Source: Aurantibacillus circumpalustris
Lineage (GTDB): Bacteria > Bacteroidota > Bacteroidia > B-17B0 > Aurantibacillaceae
Direction of reading: 5' to 3'
NCBI RefSeq assembly: GCF_029625215.1
Contig: NZ_CP121197.1
Coordinates: 868,001-932,000, forward strand
Length of the DNA stretch: 64,000 bases
The notes beneath the pieces were generated by a model. That model worked only from the letters and a program-made list of their open reading frames with translations, was not told where the DNA came from and ran no database searches. Positions 54,893-64,000 of this stretch are shown piece by piece (the stretch's first letter is position 1; each line of letters opens with the position of its first letter). The position numbers and the translations under genes are program-made.

Positions 54893-55984
54893 ATGAAAAA
54901 ATTATCACAACCAAATTTATCAAACGGTATGGAGACTCGCTTTCTGTCCTTACTGAGTTTCTTGCTTTTATTCCTATTTAATGAGGCTTCTGCTCAGGAT
55001 ACCATTTTCTTTAATAACGAATCGGTTCTTGTTGCTAAAATTTCACTTGTAGATACGAAAGAAATAAAGTACAAGAAGCTAAAGAACCCAAATGGCCCGA
55101 CATACTCCTTGGCAAAATCAGAAATTTCAAAAATCACTTACGCAAATGGTTCAGTTGACACTTTTGATGCAGATGAAGAGCCTGCAGTTGACATCGTTAA
55201 TCCACTTTTTAATAAACTACCAAGCGACGTTAGTCCTTTAAACACAGATGTTATTATTACAAAAAACGGAAAGGGAATTTATTGTGCGATTAAAATGGCA
55301 GATAATTCCAGAATACGTTATCAGATCTTTAGGAGGGGTGCTGATCCAGTAAATACGATTCCACTTGAAAATGTATTGGAATATAGATATAGAGGTGTCA
55401 TTAAAAAAGTTAACTTATCTAGCACTACTACTAACACTTCAACAGATGATACAGATGACGATTTTGTTTACGAAGAAAGAAGACGCTACGGCGGGCCAAG
55501 GATTGGATTAACGACAATAGGACCTGGTGCTTTCAGTGATGTTTTAAATTACGATGGTAACCGAACAACTTATACCCAATTCGGATGGCAGTTTGAAACA
55601 CGCATGTTTACGACCAAAGAGGGTCTTTCGGGCATGTTAGAGGTTGTTCCGATGATCGGCGGAATGGATATGGGTACGATCATTCCTTCTATTTCGGGCT
55701 TAATAGGTTTAAGAACAAAAAATGGAATTGAGTTTGGCTTGGGCCCCACTCTAGCGCTATACGTGAGTCAGAACACATCGTCATCTAGTCTTGGAGTTGT
55801 GATTGCAGCCGGAATGTCAATAAAATCGGGGAAAGTAAACTTTCCCATTAATTTAGCTTTCGTTCCCTCAATTAGTAAAAAGAAGGATGTTTTCAATCCT
55901 ACAACTGGTAACTATGAATCTAAAACTTATGATACCGGATTTAAGCTTTCACTATTGATAGGTTTCAATTACAGAAAACATTAA
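54893..55984 (+). CDS. predicted outer-membrane beta-barrel protein, function unknown
   Basis: A 363-aa protein with signal peptide (up to SAQ, about residue 35). A lead module DTIFFNNESVLVAKISLVDT repeats after residue 110 as DVIITKNGKGIYCAIKMADN. The barrel-like second half (about 195-363) has repeated aromatic/glycine strands. The lead resembles that of 8451-9359. No named family. Confidence 0.6.
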   Translation: MKKLSQPNLSNGMETRFLSLLSFLLLFLFNEASAQDTIFFNNESVLVAKISLVDTKEIKYKKLKNPNGPTYSLAKSEISKITYANGSVDTFDADEEPAVDIVNPLFNKLPSDVSPLNTDVIITKNGKGIYCAIKMADNSRIRYQIFRRGADPVNTIPLENVLEYRYRGVIKKVNLSSTTTNTSTDDTDDDFVYEERRRYGGPRIGLTTIGPGAFSDVLNYDGNRTTYTQFGWQFETRMFTTKEGLSGMLEVVPMIGGMDMGTIIPSISGLIGLRTKNGIEFGLGPTLALYVSQNTSSSSLGVVIAAGMSIKSGKVNFPINLAFVPSISKKKDVFNPTTGNYESKTYDTGFKLSLLIGFNYRKH

Positions 55985-56019
55985 TTAATGAAAACAAATT
56001 AGAAGGTGAAAGACATTGG

Positions 56020-57810
56020 TTAATCATTTAACTTCAACACGGCCATAAAGGCACTTTGCGGAATTTCAACGTTACCAACCTGTTTCATTCGTTTTTTACC
56101 TTCTTTTTGTTTTTCGAGTAATTTACGTTTACGGCTAATATCGCCACCATAACATTTTGCAGTTACGTCTTTTCGAATAGCGCTTATAGTTTCACGAGAA
56201 ATAATTTTAGCGCCAATAGCTGCTTGAATTGGAATTTCAAATTGTTGTTTAGGAATTAACTCCTTTAATTTTTCACAGATTTTTTTGCCGAACACATATG
56301 CATTACTTCTGTGTATTAAACACGACAAAGCATCCACTGGTTCGCTTTTTAAAAGAATATCTAATTTCACTAAATCAGAATTGCGCATGCCCGTTGGGTG
56401 GTAATCGAAAGAAGCGTAGCCTTTTGAAATAGATTTTAAACGATCGAAGAAATCAAATACCACTTCACCTAAAGGCATTTCAAACACTAACTCTACGCGG
56501 TCTGCTGTTAGGTAATTTTGTGTTACAATTTGTCCGCGTTTTTCTATACACAAACTCATTACCGGACCAATAAATTCAGATTTAGTAATAATGTTTGCTT
56601 TGATGTATGGTTCTTCTATACGTTCAATACGTCCTGGATCAGGTAAATCACTTGGGTTATTTACAGTAACAACTTCTCCATTTGTTTTGTAAGCAAGGTA
56701 CGACACGTTGGGAACCGTTGTAATTACCGTCATGTTAAACTCACGCTCTAAACGTTCTTGTACAATTTCCATGTGCAACATTCCTAAGAATCCGCAACGG
56801 AAGCCAAAACCAAGAGCTAAAGAAGATTCTGGTTCCCAAGTTAAGGACGCGTCGTTCAATTGGAGTTTCTCCATACTGTAACGTAGCTCTTCAAAATCTT
56901 CCGTATCTACCGGATAAATTCCAGCAAATACCATGGGTTTAACCTCTTCAAATCCATGAATACCTTCAAGGCAAGGACGATCAAAATGCGTAATTGTGTC
57001 CCCTACTTTTACTTCTTTCGCACTTTTTATTCCTGAAATAATATAACCTACGTCTCCAGTACTTAACTGCGGACGCGGCTCTGGTTTTAATTTTAAAACG
57101 CCCACCTCATCTGCGTTATAAAAAGCTCCCGTATTTACAAATTTTACCTTTTCGCCTTTTTTAATAGTACCGTTAATGATTTTAAAATACGCAATAATTC
57201 CTCTAAACGAATTAAATACACTGTCAAAAATTAAGGCTTGTAAGGGTGCGTTGGGGTCGCCAACCGGACAGTGAATGCGTTCAATAATGGCGGCTAAAAT
57301 TTCTTCGATGCCCATGCCTGTTTTTCCACTAGCAGGAATAACTTCTTCGCGTTCGCAACCAATTAAATCAACAATTTGATCGGTTACCATTTCTGGCTCT
57401 GCGCTTGGCAAATCCATTTTATTTAAAATAGGAATGATTGTTAAGTCATGTTCGAGCGCTAAATACAAATTAGAAATAGTTTGCGCTTGAATACCTTGTG
57501 CGGCATCTACAATTAACAAAGCGCCTTCACAGGCAGCAATAGAACGGGAAACCTCGTAACTAAAATCAACGTGACCAGGAGTGTCAATTAAATTGAGAAC
57601 GTATTTTTCGCCTTTGTAGGTGTAATCCATTTGAATGGCGTGGCTCTTAATGGTGATGCCGCGTTCTTTTTCAAGATCCATGTCATCTAGCACTTGCGCC
57701 TGCATGTCGCGCTTATTAACGGCGCCAGTATATTCGAGTAGACGATCGGCAAGGGTACTTTTACCGTGATCGATATGTGCAATAATACAAAAGTTGCGTA
57801 TGTTCTTCAT
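56020..57810 (-). CDS. lepA: elongation factor 4
   Basis: A 596-aa GTPase from ATG at 57810 ([20 protein letters not shown]); the longer frame to 57864 reads into repeat DNA. G1 [10 protein letters not shown]3 [12 protein letters not shown]4 NKMDLPSA and the LepA-specific C-terminal domain are present. EF4 back-translocates stalled ribosomes. A -7-like TATATTTG lies at 57948-57941, so the transcript would include a repeat-bearing leader of roughly 130 nt. Confidence 0.95.
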   Translation of the reverse strand: MKNIRNFCIIAHIDHGKSTLADRLLEYTGAVNKRDMQAQVLDDMDLEKERGITIKSHAIQMDYTYKGEKYVLNLIDTPGHVDFSYEVSRSIAACEGALLIVDAAQGIQAQTISNLYLALEHDLTIIPILNKMDLPSAEPEMVTDQIVDLIGCEREEVIPASGKTGMGIEEILAAIIERIHCPVGDPNAPLQALIFDSVFNSFRGIIAYFKIINGTIKKGEKVKFVNTGAFYNADEVGVLKLKPEPRPQLSTGDVGYIISGIKSAKEVKVGDTITHFDRPCLEGIHGFEEVKPMVFAGIYPVDTEDFEELRYSMEKLQLNDASLTWEPESSLALGFGFRCGFLGMLHMEIVQERLEREFNMTVITTVPNVSYLAYKTNGEVVTVNNPSDLPDPGRIERIEEPYIKANIITKSEFIGPVMSLCIEKRGQIVTQNYLTADRVELVFEMPLGEVVFDFFDRLKSISKGYASFDYHPTGMRNSDLVKLDILLKSEPVDALSCLIHRSNAYVFGKKICEKLKELIPKQQFEIPIQAAIGAKIISRETISAIRKDVTAKCYGGDISRKRKLLEKQKEGKKRMKQVGNVEIPQSAFMAVLKLND

Positions 57811-57833
57811 TTCTGTTTTTTCTCCTGTTTTTA

Positions 57834-57930
57834 CCACGGAGGCACAGAGAGCGCGGAGGTTCACTAAGTTTTTCTTAGTGTTCTTTCGTGAACTTTTCCG
57901 ATAGCTATCGGGAGCCTTAGTGGTTTTTCA
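57834..57930. repeat. inverted repeat (AACCACATAG-related family), copy 3, in the lepA leader
   Basis: Starts accacggaggcacagagag and ends tagtggt. It contains a hairpin CACTAAG-ttttt-CTTAGTG (57862-57880) and the perfect 14-bp palindrome CCGATAGCTATCGG (57898-57911). It lies between the lepA -7 element and the lepA start, so RNA copies of the stems would form in the lepA leader. Confidence 0.65.
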
Positions 57931-58043
57931 TTAGGGGGCACAAATATACTAAATTGCTGGTAATGAAAGCGGTTGAACTAGTGAATATTACGGATTTTGA
58001 TGTTATTTTTGCTCTTTTCTAAATTAATATTCAATAAACACTT

Positions 58044-60530
58044 TTGTCTTTCGATCCTTATAAAATAGATCTCCCTGTTACTGATATTATTTCTCAGGTA
58101 CGCGATCAATTATCTCAACAAAACACCTTAATTGTAAATGCTCCACCGGGCGCTGGTAAAAGCACTTTACTGCCATTGGCTTTGTTGGAGGAGATTTGGC
58201 TGCAAGGCAAAAAAATAATTATGCTGGAACCTCGCAGGCTGGCGGCTAGAACCATTGCCGCGCGCATGGCTTCACTATTAGGTGAAGAGCTTGGACAAAC
58301 TATTGGCTACCGCATTCGTTTCGATAATAAAGTTGGTCCGAAAACCGTGATTGAAGTTGTTACGGAAGGCATTCTCACTCGTATGTTGCATCAAGATAAC
58401 GCACTTGAAAATGTGGCGCTCGTCATTTTTGATGAGTTCCACGAAAGAAGCTTGCACGCCGATGTAGCTATGGCTTTGTGCAGAGAGGCACAACAAGTTT
58501 TACGTCCTGATTTACGCATCATGGTAATGTCGGCAACGCTTAACATGCCGCAACTCACAGCTCTTTTAAAAGCACCCGTGGTAGTTAGTGAGGGAAAACA
58601 ATATCCGGTAGAAATTATTTATACAAACGATGCTGATGAGAAACTTCTTCCAGAATTAACAGCGAGAACTGTGGCAAAGGCAATCAGCGAGCACGAAGGG
58701 GATGTTTTAGTTTTTCTTCCAGGAGAAGGCGAAATCAGAAAAACAGAAGAGCTACTTAAAAATCAATTAAGTGGCGTGTTAATTCATCCACTATACGGAC
58801 AGTTACCTCAACAAGAACAGTTCCTCGCAATTATGCCTAATAAGTTTGGGAAAAGAAAAGTAGTATTAGCGACTTCTATTGCCGAAACCTCTTTAACTAT
58901 TGAGGGAATCAAAATCGTTGTAGATTCTGGTTTTGGAAGGACTTCAAAGTTTGATTCCAAATCTGGTTTATCGCGTTTAGAAACTATTCGCATTTCAAAA
59001 GATTCTGCAGATCAGCGAGCTGGTCGCGCCGGACGTTTAAGCGCAGGTGTTTGTTACCGAATGTGGACAAAAGCAACCCACGAAAGGCTAACAGAACATC
59101 GCGTGCCTGAAATTATGGAAGCTGATCTTGCTTCTTTGGTGCTGGACATGGCACAATGGGGCGTTTCAGACATTAATCAATTGGCTTGGTTAACGGTTCC
59201 GCCTAAGTCGGCCCTAAAACAAGCAACCGATACACTCGAACAACTCGATGCAATTGAAAATAACAAAATAACTGCTCATGGAAAACAAATTCACCGTTTG
59301 GCTTGTCACCCGCGTATTGCGCACATGTTGCTCCTTGCAGAAGACTTAAGTGATAAACAATTAGCTACTGACATTGCTGCAGTGTTAGAAGAACGCGATC
59401 CTCTTCCAAGAGAATCAGGAACAGATATTAATTTACGCATTGAAGCGCTTCGTCGTTCCCGCAGCAACAACAGTAGCGGACATAAATTTGGACGCATCGA
59501 AAAAGTTGCAGCATCTTACCGCAAGATGCTGGACATCTCTTTAAGTAATGGACCTGTAGCTGTTTTTGAAACGGGTCTTCTTTTAGCATACGCCTACCCG
59601 GAACGCATCGCTTTTGCACGTCCAGGTAACAACGCACAGTTTCAATTAGCAAACGGTAAATACGCAATGATTGGTCACAAAGACGATCTGGCTCATGAAC
59701 CCTGGTTGGCTGTGGCTCACATGGACTTACGAGAAGGCCTTGGAAAAATATTTTTAGCAGCACCTCTTAATCCGAAAGATTTAAAATCATTGGTGAAAGA
59801 ACAAGACGTGATCACTTGGGACACGCGTAAAGGAGGACTCATTGCTACTAAAGAATTAAAAATTGGAAGCATTGTTTTGCAATCTAAGCCTTTACCCTCT
59901 CCGAGCGCAGAACACTTAATGGAAGCCATTTCAAACGCCATTAAAATAGAAGGAGAAAATCTTTTGTCCTTTGACGAAAAAATGATCCAACTTCAAAATA
60001 GAATTTCAAGTTTAGCGAAATGGAACGAAGAAGAAAATTGGCCGAATGTAACCACAGAAGAATTACTTAACACAAATGAACTTTGGTTAGGTCCTTATCT
60101 TAAAGACATTAAAAAACCAGAGGGCCTAAAAAAATTAGACCTCAGCGAAGCTTTATATCATTCCTTAGATTGGGAAAAACAACAGGCATTAAATGTATTA
60201 GCGCCTTCTAAAATAGAAGTGCCAAGTGGTTCTAAGATAAACATTCAGTATTTTCCAAATGGCGCAACACCTGTATTGTCGGTGCGTTTGCAAGAAGTTT
60301 TTGGTTTAAGCGATACCCCTGTTTTAAATAATGGCAAAACAAAAATAGTGCTGCATCTTTTATCACCCGGTTACAAACCCGTTCAAGTGACCGCAGATTT
60401 AAAAAGTTTTTGGAACAATTTATATTTTGAAGTAAAAAAAGAATTGCAACGGCGTTACCCAAAACACTCTTGGCCGGATGATCCTTGGACGGCTGCTGCG
60501 GTGGCTAAGGGAAGGAGTCAGAAGAAATAA
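58044..60530 (+). CDS. hrpB: ATP-dependent RNA helicase HrpB
   Basis: An 828-aa DEAH-family helicase. Walker A APPGAGKST (residues 33-41), Walker B DEFH (130-133), SAT motif (VMSATLNM), QRAGRAGR near 325, and the HrpB C-terminal domain. The start is TTG at 58044; no ATG or GTG exists before the Walker motif. HrpB's cellular role is not well known. Divergent from lepA with 233 bp between. Confidence 0.92.
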   Translation: MSFDPYKIDLPVTDIISQVRDQLSQQNTLIVNAPPGAGKSTLLPLALLEEIWLQGKKIIMLEPRRLAARTIAARMASLLGEELGQTIGYRIRFDNKVGPKTVIEVVTEGILTRMLHQDNALENVALVIFDEFHERSLHADVAMALCREAQQVLRPDLRIMVMSATLNMPQLTALLKAPVVVSEGKQYPVEIIYTNDADEKLLPELTARTVAKAISEHEGDVLVFLPGEGEIRKTEELLKNQLSGVLIHPLYGQLPQQEQFLAIMPNKFGKRKVVLATSIAETSLTIEGIKIVVDSGFGRTSKFDSKSGLSRLETIRISKDSADQRAGRAGRLSAGVCYRMWTKATHERLTEHRVPEIMEADLASLVLDMAQWGVSDINQLAWLTVPPKSALKQATDTLEQLDAIENNKITAHGKQIHRLACHPRIAHMLLLAEDLSDKQLATDIAAVLEERDPLPRESGTDINLRIEALRRSRSNNSSGHKFGRIEKVAASYRKMLDISLSNGPVAVFETGLLLAYAYPERIAFARPGNNAQFQLANGKYAMIGHKDDLAHEPWLAVAHMDLREGLGKIFLAAPLNPKDLKSLVKEQDVITWDTRKGGLIATKELKIGSIVLQSKPLPSPSAEHLMEAISNAIKIEGENLLSFDEKMIQLQNRISSLAKWNEEENWPNVTTEELLNTNELWLGPYLKDIKKPEGLKKLDLSEALYHSLDWEKQQALNVLAPSKIEVPSGSKINIQYFPNGATPVLSVRLQEVFGLSDTPVLNNGKTKIVLHLLSPGYKPVQVTADLKSFWNNLYFEVKKELQRRYPKHSWPDDPWTAAAVAKGRSQKK

Positions 60531-60546
60531 ATATTTGTACTAAATT

Positions 60547-61047
60547 GGCATACAGCTTATCCCCCTCCTTGAGGGGGTGACCGCAGGGCGGGGGAGGCAA
60601 TTAAAACAAAACCCAAATGAATAACAACTACTACAACAAAGACCTCAAAAAGTTTGCGAGCGAAAACAGAAAAGAGATGACCAAAGCAGAAGCCTGCTTG
60701 TGGAAATATGCTTTAAGAGCAAAACAAACTGGATTCACATTTAATCGTCAGCGACCTGTTCTTAATTATATTACAGATTTTATGTGCAAAGAACTAAAAC
60801 TAATTATTGAAGTAGATGGATACAGCCATCTGCTGGAAGACGTTATTAAAAACGATATTATTAGACAGCAGAAATTAGAAGAACTCGGCTTTAAAGTCAT
60901 TCGCTTTAAGGATGAAGAAGTTTTAACTTCAATAAAAAGCGTGAGGGCTGCTATCGCAGAAACAATTGCGCAGTTAAAAACTCCAAGGTAACACTCTTGT
61001 GCATTTTCCTCCCCCCTACCCCCCTCCAGAGGGGGATACTGTGTGCC
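60547..61047. mobile_element. DUF559 cassette with imperfect terminal inverted repeats
   Basis: Left end GGCATACAGCTTATCCCCCTC and right end (complement) GGCACACAGTATCCCCCTC, each followed by further G/C-rich inverted repeats (CCCCCTCcttGAGGGGG on the left, CCCCCTCcagaGGGGG on the right). Inside is a single DUF559 gene. The whole 501-bp unit sits between the convergent ends of hrpB and the 61059 gene. This looks like a small selfish cassette; no clear target duplication. Confidence 0.65.
60617..60991 (+). CDS. DUF559 endonuclease-like protein
   Basis: A 124-aa PD-(D/E)xK-fold protein like the Vsr/DUF559 group: Arg-rich NRQRPVLNYITDFMCKELKL with Asp54, then IIEVDGYSH with Glu65 and Asp67 as the active-site pattern. 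Such genes sit between repeats in many Bacteroidota genomes and are thought to be homing- or repair-type nucleases. It is the only gene in the bounded cassette. Confidence 0.85.
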   Translation: MNNNYYNKDLKKFASENRKEMTKAEACLWKYALRAKQTGFTFNRQRPVLNYITDFMCKELKLIIEVDGYSHLLEDVIKNDIIRQQKLEELGFKVIRFKDEEVLTSIKSVRAAIAETIAQLKTPR

Positions 61048-61058
61048 TAAACTCCTTT

Positions 61059-62441
61059 TCACCTCCGCTCCAAATCCATCTTCTCATCGCCCTCTTTATA
61101 GGGCACATAAGTAAAAATAAACTGAAACATTTCTTCCGTTGTTTTCATGCTTTCAACTCCATTGCCTTGCGTGATGCTTTGTGGTGGGTGAAAAGGATTG
61201 TTCGGGTTCTTATTCGTATTGTCGTAGGTGCCGTATACATGAATAGTGGTACCGGCCTCCAGCTTAATAGGATGTTTATACGTGTAATAATACTGCCACC
61301 TAAAATCCCATTTATTAATTCTGATTAAAGGAATCGTGTCTCCATTTTGCTTTAATGCAAAAGCCCAAAACGCTTTCCCTATTAAATGCATGTGCGGATT
61401 TACCGAAAGCACAGAGATAGGCGAAGACAAAGTTGAGCTAGTATGAAATGTTTTTATTTCATTTGGAGGAATAATAAACTCTGGCTCTATCGACGATACA
61501 CCAAAGGTTCCCAATTGTGTTTCAACGATTCGTCTTTGCAATGGAGTTTTTCGATAGAACACATTTATGTGACTACTGTCTTTTAAATCCAAATTACTCG
61601 GACCATAATGTATGTTGTTTAATAAAAACGCTCCATGCTTTTTAAAACGATAGCCACCAACTTCCTTAGGGTAAGCTGGTGGAATAAATCCCGGTAAATA
61701 ATAAACAACATTAGGCGTTAAGGTTGGAAACTCTGGTTGTTTTTTGTCTGTATACGGAATGTGCATTTCGCTGTAAACATCGTTCAGTTTTGCCCTTGTG
61801 TCAGTATGAATCGACTCTCCGGTCATGTAATTAAATTCACGCGCAGGATCATAGCTTATTAAATGCCCATTAACATGATGAATGACTTTTCGTTGATCGG
61901 GCACGAACTCAACAAAATCAATAAGCGTGTCTTTCTCTATTTCATATGGAAATTTCATGATTAAAAACTCATCCGTTCCATTTCCTTTTATTGCAAAAGA
62001 TTTTTGGGCATACACAACTAAGTCTGGTTTTCCAAAATAAGATCCTTTATAAAACTCCAGCGCCTTTGGTTCGGTTAAACTATCGCCGCGCGGAGTATCG
62101 CTCTCAACCCAGTTTTTTATTAACCTAATTTCTTTCTCCGTTAAAACTCTTTCTCCAATAAAATGTGTGTAATTGGCATCTGCGGGCCAAGGCGGCATGT
62201 AGCGTGTTTGTGTAACAAACTTCATGAGTTTGGCTTTTTTTATGGCGTCTGAATAACTTAAAAGATTAAATGGTCCGCTTTCTCCCGGGCGGTGACAAGG
62301 TGTACAATTTTTAAAAACAATGGGGGCAATGTGTTCGCTCCAGGTAGCTTGAGTATTGGCTTCGGAGATTTCTTTGTGTTCTTCATTTTTACATGAAACA
62401 CAAAACGCAATTAAGCAACAAACAAAAAAACTTCGAGTCAT
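61059..62441 (-). CDS. haem-binding lipoprotein of the copper type II monooxygenase-like group
   Basis: About 460 aa from ATG at 62441. Lipoprotein signal IAFCVSC, then a cytochrome-c-like segment with haem-binding CTPCH near residues 45-49 and its MPPWPAD Met region. A larger beta domain follows with VIHHVNGHLI and NPHMHLIGKAF histidine motifs, as in ascorbate-dependent copper monooxygenases (peptidylglycine monooxygenase-like). An oxidoreductase in the periplasm or outer membrane is plausible; substrate unknown. The DUF420 gene upstream is 20 bp away on the same strand. Confidence 0.7.
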   Translation of the reverse strand: MTRSFFVCCLIAFCVSCKNEEHKEISEANTQATWSEHIAPIVFKNCTPCHRPGESGPFNLLSYSDAIKKAKLMKFVTQTRYMPPWPADANYTHFIGERVLTEKEIRLIKNWVESDTPRGDSLTEPKALEFYKGSYFGKPDLVVYAQKSFAIKGNGTDEFLIMKFPYEIEKDTLIDFVEFVPDQRKVIHHVNGHLISYDPAREFNYMTGESIHTDTRAKLNDVYSEMHIPYTDKKQPEFPTLTPNVVYYLPGFIPPAYPKEVGGYRFKKHGAFLLNNIHYGPSNLDLKDSSHINVFYRKTPLQRRIVETQLGTFGVSSIEPEFIIPPNEIKTFHTSSTLSSPISVLSVNPHMHLIGKAFWAFALKQNGDTIPLIRINKWDFRWQYYYTYKHPIKLEAGTTIHVYGTYDNTNKNPNNPFHPPQSITQGNGVESMKTTEEMFQFIFTYVPYKEGDEKMDLERR

Positions 62442-62461
62442 TAAGCCCAAAGATATAATTT

Positions 62462-63052
62462 CTAATAATTATAATACGGTGAAACCATCAGATATACCAC
62501 AACGCCCGTTACGGTAACGTACAACCAAATAGGATAACTGAAACGTGTTAATTTTTTGTGTTTCTCGCGTTGATCGGTAAGTCCATAATAGAAAGAAAGC
62601 AAAACCATTGGTAAAACAACAATTGCTAAAAAGATATGCGTCAATAATATAACGACGTAAACCGGTTTAATGCCACTCACCGCAGCGCTTTCGGCCGCAC
62701 TCATTACTCCATCATGATCAACATCGCCGTATTTTGTATCGGGAATAAAATAGTGCGCCGTAACATAACTAAGCAAAAACAAGGTGCTTAAAGCAAATGC
62801 CGTTAAGTTTAATTTTTTGTGCAGCTGTATGTTTCTGTTTTTAATTGCCCATAAAGAAATAAGTAACAATACGCTACAAGTGCCGTTAAGAAAGGCGTTC
62901 AGAGCTGGCAACTTATAAATGAAGCTAGGAAAAACATCTGGATGTGGTATCCATTTTTGATTCAAAACTGTTACAAGAGCGCAGACCGCAATGGTTGTAA
63001 TGTAGGTCGTTAATTTAATTGCTTTTTCGTTAGAAACTGATAATAAGGCCAT
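62462..63052 (-). CDS. DUF420 membrane protein
   Basis: A 196-aa protein with five or six membrane helices, matching DUF420 (YozB), often near cytochrome c oxidase assembly genes. A segment between helices, GDVDHDGVMSAAE (about residues 108-120), fits the 12-residue EF-hand calcium loop (D-x-D-x-DG...E). It precedes the haem lipoprotein and could be related to respiratory or copper handling. Confidence 0.75.
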   Translation of the reverse strand: MALLSVSNEKAIKLTTYITTIAVCALVTVLNQKWIPHPDVFPSFIYKLPALNAFLNGTCSVLLLISLWAIKNRNIQLHKKLNLTAFALSTLFLLSYVTAHYFIPDTKYGDVDHDGVMSAAESAAVSGIKPVYVVILLTHIFLAIVVLPMVLLSFYYGLTDQREKHKKLTRFSYPIWLYVTVTGVVVYLMVSPYYNY

Positions 63053-63092
63053 CTTTAAATTTTGCGCTAATTTACACTCTGCGGCCCTTATA

Positions 63093-63127
63093 AAAAAGAA
63101 AAAGACAGGTTATTCGCCTGCCTTTTT
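63093..63127 (-). terminator. terminator after fabI
   Basis: AAAAAGACAGG and CCTGCCTTTTT form an 11-bp stem (one G-U pair in the minus RNA) around a 7-nt loop, followed by T residues on the minus strand. Confidence 0.8.
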
Positions 63128-63146
63128 AAAAAATGAATCTCTAAAT

Positions 63147-63959
63147 TTATTTCTTAAGCGCGTTCAGTTGCTCCTGACTCACACCGGTAGAAGAATAACC
63201 ACCATCATGGTACAAATTCTGCATTGTAACCATTCTTGTTAAATCGCTAAACAAACTCACACAGTAATTTGCGCAATCTTCTGCACTAGCATTGCCCAAA
63301 GGAGATTGTAATTCGGCAAAATCGTAAAAATCCATGAAGCCTTTAATGCTTGTTCCTGCTTTTGTTTTAGTAGGAGATTGCGAAACGGTATTAATTCTCA
63401 CCTTTTTCTTTAAACCATAATGATACCCAAAACTGCGAGCAATACTTTCTAACATGGCTTTGATGTCCGACATGTCTGTATAAAAAGGGAATGCACGTTG
63501 TGCACCCATGTAAGTTAAAGAAACAATCGACGCCCACTCATTCAGCGCGTCTAGCTTGTAAGCTGCCGCTAACATTTTATGGAAAGAAAGTGCTGAAATG
63601 TCAATTCCTTTTTGATAATAATCGTAGTTTAATTCTGTGTAAGGAATGTCTTTACGCATATTCACGCTCATACCGATTGAATGCAAAACAAAATCTAACT
63701 TCCCGCCCAAATGCGCCATAGATTCTGTGTAAAGTTTTTCGATTTCTTCCGTGCTTGTTGCATCTGCAGGAATAATTTTAGAACCCGTTTTTTCGGCTAA
63801 TTTGTTTATTTCTCCCATTCGCATCGCAATAGGAGCATTCGTTAACACAAAAGTAGCGCCTTCTTCGTGCGCGCGTAAGGCAACTTGCCAAGCAATTGAA
63901 TTTTCATCCAAAGCGCCTGTAATAATTCCTCGTTTTCCTTTTAATAAATTATAAGCCAT
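63147..63959 (-). CDS. fabI: enoyl-[acyl-carrier-protein] reductase, NADH
   Basis: A 270-aa FabI. The FabI-type cofactor motif is GIITGALDENSIAWQVA. The catalytic site is TYMGAQRAFPFYTDMSDIKA with the two Tyr and Lys at FabI spacing. It performs the last step of fatty-acid elongation. Its promoter is probably the TATATTTG at 63985-63978. Confidence 0.95.
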   Translation of the reverse strand: MAYNLLKGKRGIITGALDENSIAWQVALRAHEEGATFVLTNAPIAMRMGEINKLAEKTGSKIIPADATSTEEIEKLYTESMAHLGGKLDFVLHSIGMSVNMRKDIPYTELNYDYYQKGIDISALSFHKMLAAAYKLDALNEWASIVSLTYMGAQRAFPFYTDMSDIKAMLESIARSFGYHYGLKKKVRINTVSQSPTKTKAGTSIKGFMDFYDFAELQSPLGNASAEDCANYCVSLFSDLTRMVTMQNLYHDGGYSSTGVSQEQLNALKK

Positions 63960-63977
63960 AAGTTTATTTTATTTCTA

Positions 63978-63985
63978 CAAATATA
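63978..63985 (-). promoter_or_regulatory. candidate -7 element for fabI
   Basis: TATATTTG on the minus strand, 18 bp upstream of the fabI ATG. Its -33 partner would lie beyond the window end. Confidence 0.4.
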
Positions 63986-64000
63986 ACAATATCGGGCAAA

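Noticed and set aside
57811-57864. N-terminal extension of LepA
   Set aside because: These 18 codons are part of an inverted repeat; the standard LepA start is the ATG at 57810.
1-64000. CRISPR array, riboswitch or rRNA operon
   Set aside because: I looked for regularly spaced repeats and conserved RNA signatures and saw none. The repeats found are palindromic or dispersed.

Overview
The window comes from a member of the Bacteroidota. Evidence: several secreted proteins end in type IX secretion system (T9SS) sorting domains (902-aa protein at 19352-22060; paralogues at 43421-44677 and 44865-46130). Promoters have the TTG-N19/20-TAnnTTTG layout of the phylum's primary sigma factor. The succinate dehydrogenase is the three-gene cytochrome b/flavoprotein/iron-sulfur type, and phylum-typical families occur (DUF4292, DUF4296, degenerate EnvC-like LytM protein, GIN-domain lipoprotein). 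The DNA is AT-rich throughout. The genus cannot be fixed from the sequence alone.

Layout. 1-1540: a toxin-antitoxin remnant (higBA, toxin broken by three stops) between two 94-bp direct copies of a dispersed repeat, plus a fragment of a T9SS C-terminus. 1742-8379: PaaY-like transferase, M42 aminopeptidase, a tightly packed GH3/LysE/DUF493/epimerase run, and trigger factor. 8451-14465: a barrel-like envelope protein, then an overlapping operon of nucleotidyltransferase, TPR lipoprotein, DUF4292 lipoprotein and EnvC-like protein. 15266-19228: sdhC, sdhA and sdhB, with a four-helix-bundle (S23-like) gene between sdhA and sdhB. 19352-28992: a large T9SS surface protein, a histidine kinase, an AsmA-like protein, a membrane glycosyltransferase-like protein and a GIN lipoprotein. 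29094-29810: a rearranged tRNA-Arg(UCU) locus with one intact and two partial copies, palindromic inserts and a GIY-YIG gene. 29844-42314: a GT2 fusion, three DsbD-type genes, ferritin, DivIC/FtsB, an L,D-transpeptidase, glmS, an RluB-type pseudouridine synthase and YraN. 42368-50792: a DUF4412 protein, two T9SS paralogues with relics and repeats, a holin-like membrane protein, the so-called asparagine synthetase B family, a lipoprotein and a MORN-type repeat protein. 51003-55984: an ArnT-like glycosyltransferase overlapping the start of the first of two GH16 glycosidases, and another barrel-like protein. 56020-63959: lepA, hrpB, a DUF559 cassette with inverted ends, a haem/copper-type lipoprotein, DUF420 and fabI.

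Most genes are housekeeping or envelope functions. The unusual material is small: several palindromic repeat families have inserted into or beside genes (tRNA D-loops, linkers and ends of T9SS proteins, the lepA leader), and at least two gene ends take their stop codon from the inserted or recombined sequence. Three genes (28255-28992, 29844-31796, 46248-46604) have family-typical N-termini whose expected ATG is ATC, CTG and ATC; these deserve a check for non-AUG initiation or base-call error. I found no CRISPR array, transposase, prophage or biosynthetic cluster.
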